Origin: Gnetum montanum
Taxonomy: Eukaryota; Streptophyta; Gnetopsida; Gnetales; Gnetaceae
Assembly (NCBI GenBank): GCA_015680685.1
Contig: MNCI01004704.1
Span: forward strand, 123,176 to 187,175
Reading direction: 5' to 3'
DNA length: 64,000 nt
Part shown: piece after piece, positions 56,166 to 64,000 of the stretch
Layout: every line of letters begins with the position of its first letter
Numbering within the stretch: position 1 is the first letter of the stretch
Translations under genes and position numbers: made by a program
Notes under the pieces: model-generated
The model's database searches: none
Told to the model about the DNA's origin: nothing
The model's input: the letters and a program-made list of their open reading frames with translations, nothing else

Positions 56166-56715
56166 CAATAAAGAGGATGAATACCCAATTTTTGATTGCT
56201 TCCCTGATAAATTTCTCTTTATAGGTGTAATAAACAATCAATCACCCACAAATACAAATTGGTATAGTAGCATTCTTACTTATCTTCTCACACAAGAAAC
56301 ACCACAAGGGCTGGATGTTAAAAAGAAATAACAGTTTCTCCACCAAGTCAAACATTTCATGGAAATCAATAGACACCATTACAAGGTGTGTTCCGATGGC
56401 TTCGTTTGATGGTGTGTTCTCGACGCAGATCAGTTGCGAGTTCTCCAAGATGCTCATAAGGTCCCTTGTGGGGGTCACTATGCTGGGAGATGAACAACCA
56501 TTAAAATCTTACTTGTAGGATATTATTGGCCTACATTATTTTGGGTTGCCCATCATTTTGTCCAATCTTGTAAGTGTTGCCAATGTGATGGGGAAATGAC
56601 TGCTAGAATGGAGGGTTCACAATAATGGATTCAACCCTTAGAACCCTTCAACATATGGGGTATTGATTTTATGGGGCCTATTACACCGATGTCCAATCAA
56701 AAAGCATACATTGTT
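56166..56715 (+). pseudogene. B integrase, truncated
   Basis: The zinc region is readable in pieces (QFLHQVKHFMEINRHHYKVC ... HKVPCGGHYAGR, CKCCQCDGEMTARMEG), then FNIWGIDFMGPITPMSNQKA, after which the sequence jumps at about 56715 to the T-rich TTTTACA tract found after pol in other elements. The DNG and GQAE parts of the core and the C-terminal domain are missing (about 0.9 kb relative to E1). Confidence 0.78.
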
Positions 56716-58628
56716 TCTTTTATTTTTTTTGTTTTACATAGTTTGTTTTACACATTTTTCATCTTTACTTTTTTTTTTTTACACCATCATTAACATTTTT
56801 ACTATTTCTTTCTCTATTACCTTTTGTTTGATTTATTCTCACTCATCACATAATAAGTTCCTACAATGGTGGGTTGTACTATAATGGTGTTGATTGCTAA
56901 TGTTTGATTTTTACCTTTGACTTTTAATGTTGATGGTAAGATAAGGTTTCTTTTGATAAAACGAGCAATGAGTCCATGTCATCCATTCATCCATTCAACT
57001 CTATGGTCTTACTTTTTTTTGAAAATGTACTGTCCCTTTTTCTAATCAAACCTATTAATGAAATTATGGCTTGGTATTCTTCAAACCAAGGAAAGATTCA
57101 AATGGATTGAAAAGGATGTGACTTCAAGGGGATTCGACACATTTGTGCTAGCTATTTTCTTGGGTATTTGGATGTTTTTCATAGGTTTTTTGCCATTCCT
57201 CTGTCGACTAATATTAGGAAGTTGAATGAATCAAATAAGTCTTTGCATGGTGTGGTTTCCACTCAAAAAGAAAAAGAGAGAGAAAAAACTAGTGGGAATT
57301 CAAAGCACAACCCTTAGACATAATAAAGGAACATGGGCTACAAGCACTGGTTATGGCACTGGAAAGACATGTTACCCATGCCTAAAGGTTCCCTCTAACT
57401 AAGGCCCTTTCTCACTTCATGCTTCTATATTCTTCTCTTTTTGGGATGGTGGTTGCTCTATGGAAGCATTCTTGTTGCTTCAGAAGGATGGGTTTGTCAA
57501 GTGTGTTGATGCAAGGTCACTGGATGTGATTAGTTTTAATCTATATTTGGACTAAATTTTATCAAGTTACCTTAACCACATAATACACAAGGGACTTTAC
57601 ACAACCTTGATTTCGGGATTCCATTCCATTCTCTCTTCTCTTTCCATATTACTTCCCATATTCTACCTCATTGTCAATTTTATGATTAGTCTATATTTTG
57701 GTCAACGCATTGTTATTCTTTGGTAAATTCTTATGGGTAAATTCTTAACTATTGTCTCCATCTGTCATTCCTAGAGCCTACGGACTCTTTGATTTGTGGG
57801 TTTGTTAGGGCATAAAGGGCATGAGCCTACTATGGGAAGGACCCACTGGCATTCCTTTTTGGTGCAATTATTAAGTCCTTTCCCTTATAACATTTCTCAC
57901 AATCAACTATTTTTCATTTCACCCCATCCATGACATTCGTTGTTGTTTTTCTCTTCCCTTCTATGCATTTTTATTGGCTTCACTGTTGTTATTCCTCTTA
58001 TCTTCCTTTTTCTTTCGTTTTCCATCCTATTGCTACTGAAGGTTCGCTCTTAGTCGTGGGGGCCTATTGCAAATTTTTCCATTTCATTACTTATCTCACC
58101 CCTACACCTTAGGTAATTGTTAGTTACAAACCTCTAACCCAATATCTACCATACCCACAACCTAGCCAATGTGCTTCAAATCGAGGCAAGGTATCAACTA
58201 CATTATATCTTATCTATCCTTGCTAATTCGTGATTGTGTTGTGCATGCATATGGTGATCACTAAACAATGGACTGGGATAGGAGGGAGCACTCAGGATGG
58301 ACTAGAGCAAGAGCATTTAAGCAAGAAACAAGCTTAGTCATGTGGCCATGGATGAATAATGATGTGCACATTTTTGACATTGGCAACAACGTGCCTCATT
58401 TTCTTTTCTCTCTCTCTCTCTTCAAGCTATCAAATAAGGGTTTAGATGTCATCTATGTATAGTGTTCACCACAATGGTTATGAACACCAATGCTATAATA
58501 CATTTGTTGATCTGTTCACTAGGTACTTTGAGTCTTTCATTCCATGTCACCATCACCGTCAATTATCGTTCAATCAATAATCTCATACCTTCCCAATATT
58601 TTGTAAGGAACTTGAGGATGAGTTTTCA
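56716..58628 (+). other. B 3' noncoding cassette
   Basis: No supported gene. Contains a short TTTTACA tract, a conserved GCTACAAGCACTGGTTATGG (57340), the ACATGTTACCCATGCCTAAAGG motif, the conserved block (57765-57880), an internal PPT copy TTAGTCGTGGGGGCC (58050-58064), the 60-bp intron-like unit (58191-58250, acceptor AG changed to AT) and a TCTCTCTCTCTTCAAG tract near 58425. Confidence 0.72.
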
Positions 58629-58644
58629 TTCCATCATGGGGGTA
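58629..58644 (+). promoter_or_regulatory. B polypurine tract
   Basis: TTCCATCATGGGGGTA immediately before the 3' LTR. Confidence 0.78.
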
Positions 58645-59506
58645 AGATGATTCACCAAATAAGCAACCCAATATCAAATCCCTGACATCGAATCCGTGAT
58701 ATTAGATACACCATATCGACATCAAATCCCTAATATCAGGCATGCGATGTCAAAGCCTATCTTGTTATCTATAAATAAGAGATAGGGGTGCTTCATATTG
58801 GGGAGTAGTTTTTCAATCCCTTAGCTAAAATCTTGTATTTTTTCTCTTTTAGAGTTAGAATTATTTCTGAGTGCCCGTAGTTGGAGTCATAGAGTGAATG
58901 TATCTTTATTCAAGCATTGTGTACCTGAGCACACCTTGTGTCCAGAAATAAAGACGAACTTTGTGATAAACTTTGCAATATTCAAAATAGCTTAATCATT
59001 GAATTTAATGTTATTTACTATTATTTGATGCTTTCATTAGTTAATCAATGTTATTTCTATAGAATTATTAATTATCAACGAATTAGCACACTCAACATGA
59101 CCACTTCAAGCATACGTGGAACACTTAGTAACCTAGTAACGATTAGCATTTGGTAATCCCAGTAGTGTTACATTGGTTCAGGATCTGTCCAGAGAGTGGG
59201 AATGAATGCTGGTGTTAGGATTTGATTAACATTAGAGTTACAAAAATCCATTAGTTAACTAAATATTTTTATTTCACACACTTAGGAAACCAAGATAGAA
59301 AATATAAAAAACATAAAAAATCATATACCTCAAGTTTACTCAACCATACAATTGTGCCTTACAAGCAAGCTTAGGAAGACAATGATTGCATAACTCATCC
59401 TTGTTTTCTATGGGTGCATAAGCACTTAATCCTTAGAGTTCGACCGAATCATGCGTGAACGCTTTTATTCGTATGCTTGAGCATAGGGGTACCTTGCTGC
59501 TCATCA
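58645..59506 (+). repeat. B 3' LTR (862 bp)
   Basis: AGATGATTCACCAAATAAGC ... CTTGCTGCTCATCA, collinear with 43282-44129 (first T changed to A). TATAAATA at 58770-58777. Confidence 0.93.
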
Positions 59507-59511
59507 AATGG
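59507..59511. repeat. Target-site duplication AATGG (right copy, B)
   Basis: Identical to 43277-43281. Confidence 0.9.
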
Positions 59512-60920
59512 GCTCTCATTTCTAATAGTATTCCTTAGGCATAGATTCCAAGAGTCTCCCCTAGTTCTATTTTTGAGTCCATCTATGGTATGATGAAGCT
59601 ACTCCTTCTGAGAGAAATCATGGCCTAGGCATTAGTGTAGTAATGAATTGTACTTACCCAAGGCTGCATCAAGGGATTCATGGTTATCCTATTTCTATCC
59701 TTGAATTTGTTTTCTCAAATTGAATATCTTAGAGTATATTTGATATTTATCATTGAACATCTCTAACATCATACTCCATTTGTGGGTGGATTCTAGTTTT
59801 AAGAACTAATACCAATTTTCAGCTTCTTTTATGAGTGTCCTAGGAAATAGTTTGAGCTTCTGCCAATCATTTTGAATGTTCTACAAAGCATAAGCATCAT
59901 GAAAGGCTTGCAAATGATGCTACAAATTAGCATTATAACCTTCCTCAAATTTAGGGATGCTATTTATATCAAGCCATTTGATCCAACTATTCCTTTAATG
60001 CCTAGTAGGAATGTGAATTGCCTCATGGATGTTGATCATATTTTTGGTAGCAAGAATTGGTTCATCATAGTCATTTTGTTCATCATGGTCCCTATCATGG
60101 TAATGTCTCTTATAATGTGATCTACTACACATTCTCTCTTGATGATGTCCCTCCTCATCTCGTTGCTATTTATGTTCCCTTCTTCCATCTCTATGATGAG
60201 GTCTTCTATCATCTCCACCTAGGCCACAATCATTTCCTCTTTAATTTGAGTTACATTCCTCCTTGTTAGACCTAGACGATGAAGTGGATGGCAAAGATGG
60301 AGAGCTATGAAAGTTACATCAACTTACTCTCCTTCTTTGGTCTCTAGATTATTCTCTTGTTTGAGGATTGGGAGATCTTGGCCTTAAGGTCCTCATAGTC
60401 TGGGGCCCTACGCTTTCCTTGTCTTGATTACTTACCAAGGTTGAATGTAGTCATTGATGAGCTATGATATCCTCACTAAAGGGAGGACCTTGGTGTTGAG
60501 ATCACATTAATGGACATTGAGATCATCCTAATGGACATTCAATGTCCTCCTTTTCTAATGGTGATGTTAGTGTGATCACCACCTTTTTCACTTTGAAGGC
60601 TTCATGGTAGGGTTTACTTGAGTTTATCTTTTCAAAGCTAAGCCTCTGTAGTGGTGCTTTGGGATTGTTGGTTTAAGCTTTAGCTTCATCAATGCTACCA
60701 TAAATATGGAAAGAATAGCACAATCAAGTAGCAACACAACATTGCTCTCCAGGTTTCCCCACCATAGTTGTTCATCCTAGTGAAGGATGAAAGTGAAGTC
60801 CAAATGGTAAGGATATGAATGAGTGTAAACAACTTTAAGTTGTTTAGGTACTACATCTACATTTCTCCTTGTTCTGTCATGTTGTCTTATAGAATTATCA
60901 GTAGACAGGGAATTAGCCAT
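59512..60920 (-). pseudogene. C Gag, N-terminal part
   Basis: Likely start ATG at 60920 (MANSLSTDNSIRQHD), about 110 bp after the PBS. LDFTFILH-stop-DEQLWWGNLE aligns with the FTFILHQDEQLHWRDLEG of E1. The core domain (antisense of 59600-59950) follows and runs out at the B insertion site. Frameshifts and stops throughout. Confidence 0.75.
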
Positions 60921-61033
60921 GCAAGTAGAAATCTTTTAGTTTTTTTTTTACTATGTGCCTTGAATAAAATATTATTATATCTTCTAACGATGGTTTGTTA
61001 CGTTCCTATAACAACCCTATGTACAACAAAGAT

Positions 61034-61052
61034 TCCACAATAACAGCACCAA
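61034..61052 (-). promoter_or_regulatory. C primer-binding site
   Basis: Element sense TTGGTGCTGTTATTGTGGA, the most decayed of the tRNA-Asp-type sites here. Confidence 0.75.
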
Positions 61053-61072
61053 TGATGAGAAGCGAGTATTCC
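61053..61072 (-). repeat. First 20 bp of the C 5' LTR
   Basis: TGATGAGAAGCGAGTATTCC, comparable to the B LTR end (reverse complement TGATGAGAAGCAAGGTACCCC). E is inserted after ATTCC (61068-61072, the expected left target duplication; the right copy is outside the window). Confidence 0.75.
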
Positions 61073-62112
61073 TGATGAGTGGCAAGGTACCCCTACACTC
61101 AACCATACGAATACGAGCGTGTACGCGCGATCCGGTCGAACTCCGCAGACTAAATGCCTTAATGCCACAAGCAACGCTTGGGGTTAATCATTCGTTGTCT
61201 TCCTAGGCTTTCTTGTATGTGTCATGGTGTATGGTTAAGCAAGTCTGAGGTATATGATTTTTTTGGTATTTTTTAGTTTATCTCCCAAGCTATGAGGGAA
61301 AGGGTTGAGAAACTAACTAACTCTAACTAATGTCCTAAGTCTAAATTAACTAGCGTCAGCATCCGTTCCCACTTACCGGACACACCCTGAACTATGTAAC
61401 TATGGCTACCAAACGCTAATCGTTACTGGGATTACCACACGTAACGCAAGTGCTCGAAGTGGTCATACTGAGGCACCTATTTAGCCTAAGTGTGATAAGC
61501 AGCTGATTCCTTGGCTAGCCGTACACACCCGTGGATGCTCGTAGCCAAGTCGTACTTATCACACGTTCTAGCCTAGCGATGACTAGCTGATTCCTTGACT
61601 AGTCGTACACATTGGACTACTACTGGGATTACCAAGCGCAGATCCTGGAATACGCTACTGGGTTACCAAGCAGTCACAATGCTCGTAGTCAAGTCGTACT
61701 CACGCGTTGCGACAAGCAGCCGATTCCTTGATTAGCCGTACACATCCGTAGATGCTCGTAATCAAGTCGTACTCGTGCGCACTAGGAAAGCAATAAATAA
61801 CAATAAAATAAAACCATGTACTGCAAGGTTTATCCAATCAAGTTCGTCTTTATTGCCGTACACAACTTGTGTTCAGGTTACAAAGTTGCTCGAATAAAGA
61901 GCCGTTCACTCTAGGACTCCTACTGCGGGCACATGGGAAATTAATCTAACTCTGGAGTGTTCAAACTGCCAGAGCTTCGCTACTTCTAACCAGGATTGGG
62001 AAATGAAGGGAGTGCCACCTCTTATTTATAGATTTGGCGATGGACCACGATATCGCGTACGCGATATCGCAGGCGATGCGATATCGCAGCTTGTGCATAT
62101 CGCATCTCATCA
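61073..62112 (-). repeat. E 3' LTR (1040 bp) with stem-forming repeats
   Basis: TGATGAGTGGCAAGG ... TCGCATCTCATCA. About 200-300 bp longer than the other LTRs because of three copies of an AGC(A/C)GCCGATTCCTTG... unit at 61497-61790. Element-sense TATAAATA at plus coordinates 62023-62030. U3 has a perfect 22-bp palindrome at 62048-62069 (CGATATCGCG centre TACG). Confidence 0.92.
61497..61790. repeat. Three stem-forming repeat units in the E LTR
   Basis: Arms: CTTGGCTA (61510-61517) with TAGCCAAG (61542-61549); CTTGACTA (61594-61601) with TAGTCAAG (61686-61693); CTTGATTA (61727-61734) with TAATCAAG (61759-61766). Each pair is fully complementary although the three pairs differ. Loops contain GCCGTACACA and GATGCTCG. 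One diverged copy occurs in A2 (about 40917-40980). Confidence 0.8.
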
Positions 62113-62851
62113 TACCTCCATGACTGAATGAAAACTCATCCTCGAGTTCCTTACAATGATATCAGGTAGGTATGGGATTATTGAGGGGAATGGAACTAAT
62201 GGGATGACATGTGAACGGATCCTTATTACAAGACTTGACACAACTGGTGTTCATGACAACAAGGGTGAACACCTTATTACAATGACATTAGGCCACATTT
62301 GGCAGCTGAGAGAAAAGAGGAGAGAGAATAGAAGAGAAGAAGAGAGAAGAGTCTTGCTGCTGCCAACGCCTAGATTGCACCTTCCGTTGTCCATCCGTAA
62401 GCGCTTTATCCATTCTACTCCTTGCATAGCCACTTCATCGCTACTCCATTCCAAGTGGTTGCTCCAGATCCATTCCGTTGTTGTATGATTACCATCTGCA
62501 CACCCAATACAATCATATATTAGCAAGGGTAATTGAATCATGAAGTAAAGAATACCTTGCTTCAGTTTAGGTTCATTGGCTAGGTTGTGGTATGGCTGAT
62601 ATGGATCTGGGAAAATGTAGATGATGGCTACCGAAGGTGTAGGGGTTAAGGAGAAAAAACAAAAAAATCCGAGGCTTAGGAGAAAAATCGAAAAATTAAA
62701 AAAGCAGGCCCCGTACCCCCATGACTAATCGCGAACCTCCGGTAGCGTTAGAATGGAGAGAGAAAAGGAATAGGAATGATAGGTAAAAAGGGACAACTAT
62801 GGCATCGATAAAAAGGATGTCATGATGGAAATGAACAAAAATGTTAATTAA

Positions 62852-63370
62852 TTGCAAAATGTTAAGGAAAAGAAGTTAACTAATGTTCCAAATAGGAATG
62901 TCAGTGGGTCCTCCCCAAAGCAGGCTCATGCCCTTAATGCCCTGACAATCCCACATTCAAAGAGTCCGTGGGCTCTGGGAATGTCCTTTGGAACAAGAGT
63001 TAAAGTCTTAACCGTAAGAATTTACCAAAAAGAAAACAAAGCATCAACCAAAATATACACTAATGATACAACCGGCAATGAGGTGAACAATGGAGAGAAG
63101 GATGGGAAGAAGAGAAGTGGAATGGAATCCCAAGAACAAGGTGGTGTACAGCCCCTTGTGTGTTTTATGATTAATGTGACTTGGCGAATCTCATTCCAAC
63201 TCTGGCTCAAACCAACCACTTCCAGTGACTTCGCATCAATGCATTTGGTTAAACCATCCACTTGGATAACAAGGATGCATCTTCAAAGAGCCACCACCAT
63301 TCCGACGAAACAAAGGAGAGAATGGGAAGCGAGAAGGGCCTTAGTTAGAGGGAACACTTTGGTTCCATAA
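62852..63370 (+). CDS. Antisense open frame of 172 codons in the E cassette
   Basis: Plus-strand frame MQNVKEKKLTNVPNRNVSGS ... ALVRGNTLVP, antisense to the element. It passes through the conserved block (SGSSPKQAHALNALTIPHSK). The same frame is recognisable but broken by stops in E1 (11047 on), A2 (ending 42427-42624, LQRATIIPIKQKRQWE) and D (53424-53236, minus). No domain is recognised and composition is not strongly protein-like. Nucleotide conservation of the cassette could explain it, so it may not be a gene. Confidence 0.2.
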   Translation: MQNVKEKKLTNVPNRNVSGSSPKQAHALNALTIPHSKSPWALGMSFGTRVKVLTVRIYQKENKASTKIYTNDTTGNEVNNGEKDGKKRSGMESQEQGGVQPLVCFMINVTWRISFQLWLKPTTSSDFASMHLVKPSTWITRMHLQRATTIPTKQRREWEARRALVRGNTLVP

Positions 63371-63910
63371 CCAGTGCTTGCAGCCCAAATTTTATTTCGT
63401 CTAAGGGGTGTGCTTTGAATCCTCACTTTTAGCTTTTTAGCTTTTTCTTCTTTTTTTTCAGTTTTTTTTTTTTTTTTTGTGTTTTGTGTTTTTATGCGTG
63501 GGGACCACACCATGCAAAGACTTCTTTATTTTTATTGTCTCAGCTTCCGAAGAATGGGTAACATCGGAACGGTAATAAAACTCAAGAAGAAAACATCCAA
63601 GCACCCAAGTGAATGACCAACACAAGAGCACCAAGTTCCCTTGAAGTCACACCCTTTGCAAGCCTTGAGTCCTTCCTTAGTTTGAGAAATACCCAGTCAC
63701 CAGTTCGTTAAAGTTCTTATTAGAAAAGGGGACTATACATTTCCAAGCCAAGAGAAACCATAGACTCTGGTGGATGGATGGATGAAGTGATCTCATTGCC
63801 TGCCATATCAAAAGAAACATAAAGGTAAAAACCAACATTAGCAATCAATATGAAATAGTTCATACCATTGGCCTGAACACTTATTGGGTGATGAACTTAC
63901 ATGGTGGATG

Positions 63911-63930
63911 ACACACACACACACACACAC
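63911..63930. repeat. (AC)10 microsatellite
   Basis: Ten uninterrupted AC units. D has a short TGTGTGTTTGTG counterpart near 52487. Confidence 0.9.
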
Positions 63931-64000
63931 AAAATAGAAAAGTATAACGATGGTGTAAAACAAAAACATCAAAAGTTAAAGAAAGTTGTAAAACAAAAAT

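Larger units (their letters stand above)
43282..59506 (+). mobile_element. B: plus-strand gypsy element, split by D
   Basis: LTRs 43282-44129 and 58645-59506, PBS 44130-44148, PPT ending 58644, duplications AATGG on both sides. The coding order gag-protease-RT-RNase H-integrase runs on plus, with D (47958-55085) inserted inside the RT. Without D the element would be about 9.1 kb. Integrase is truncated by a deletion that joins its core to the T-rich 3' noncoding region near 56715. It is inserted opposite to its host C. Confidence 0.92.
31353..61072 (-). mobile_element. C: oldest host element, split by A2, B and E
   Basis: Minus-strand coding order integrase (36655) to gag (60920) with PBS at 61034-61052 and the first 20 bp of its 5' LTR at 61053-61072, where E is inserted. 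The 3' side is the shared LTR. Gag is interrupted by A2 (40501-42755) and by B (43282-59506), and the gag reading resumes across each target duplication. It is heavily decayed, with catalytic changes in protease, RT and RNase H and the C-terminal part of integrase missing. Confidence 0.82.
61073..64000 (-). mobile_element. E: gypsy element, 3' end only (continues beyond the window)
   Basis: A 1040-bp LTR followed by the 3' noncoding cassette, minus strand, inserted in the LTR of C. The subfamily is the same as A2. Coding sequence is expected to the right of 64000. The cassette is the least decayed of all, with a plus-strand (antisense) open frame of 172 codons. Confidence 0.9.
62113..64000 (-). 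other. E 3' noncoding cassette
   Basis: PPT (62113-62130, one C-to-T change), pyrimidine tract and acceptor-like CAG (62306), intron-like unit (62496-62555), internal PPT copy (62715-62728), conserved block (62889-62985), AACCAGTGCTTGCAGCCC (63370), a T-rich tract (about 63440-63478), GTTCCCTTGAAGTCACACCC (63635) and an (AC)10 microsatellite (63911-63930). No element protein is encoded in this part. Confidence 0.78.

Noticed and set aside
1-64000. CRISPR array, bacterial operons, riboswitches
   Set aside because: Repeats lack regular spacers, and all gene content is plant retrotransposon.

Overview
This is plant nuclear DNA made almost entirely of old, nested LTR retrotransposons. I found no convincing host gene, tRNA, rRNA or CRISPR array. 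The dominant group is Ty3/gypsy of the OTA (Athila/Tat) type: gag, protease, reverse transcriptase, RNase H and integrase lie in that order. LTRs run TGATGA...TCATCA, and every visible primer-binding site resembles the 3' end of plant tRNA-Asp. The density of decayed, nested copies suggests a large plant genome (a gymnosperm or fern would fit), but the species cannot be fixed from the sequence.

Layout. (1) 1-9540, element G: a minus-strand gag-protease relic with no reverse transcriptase beside it; behind it, on the opposite strand, is a degraded accessory ORF (24-2879) that looks as if it contains introns. (2) 9546-19294, element E1: a complete 9.7 kb minus-strand Athila-like element with 5-bp target duplications (ATCCC), inserted in AT-rich DNA. 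(3) 19300-23500: a degenerate Ty1/copia gag-protease relic among AT-rich direct, inverted and tandem repeats. (4) About 23780-32548, element F: a minus-strand gypsy relic whose LTR at 31353-32548 also abuts the next element, C. (5) 32549-61072, element C: the oldest host, minus strand, with a degraded accessory ORF between integrase and LTR. C is interrupted by A2 (40501-42755, an internally deleted element, duplication ATAAG), by B (43282-59506, plus strand, duplication AATGG) and, within its right LTR, by E (61073 to beyond the window). B is itself split in its reverse transcriptase by D (47958-55085, duplication CATGG). The relative order of insertion is therefore C, then B, then D, with A2 and E also later than C.

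No element looks autonomous. Each has lost catalytic residues or whole domains, and in-frame stops are mostly one transition away from Gln, Trp or Arg codons. D keeps good LTRs, PBS and PPT but has lost RT-RNase H-integrase by a deletion that keeps the reading frame, and has also lost the gag zinc knuckle.

The most unusual structure lies in the 3' noncoding cassettes and LTRs of this family. Five copies carry a second, internal copy of the polypurine tract 550-600 bp before the LTR, and an intron-like unit of exactly 60 bp. All gypsy copies here share a conserved block after integrase. The U3 regions contain arrays of GCGATATCGC palindromes. The longest LTR holds three stem pairs whose arms differ between copies yet remain complementary.
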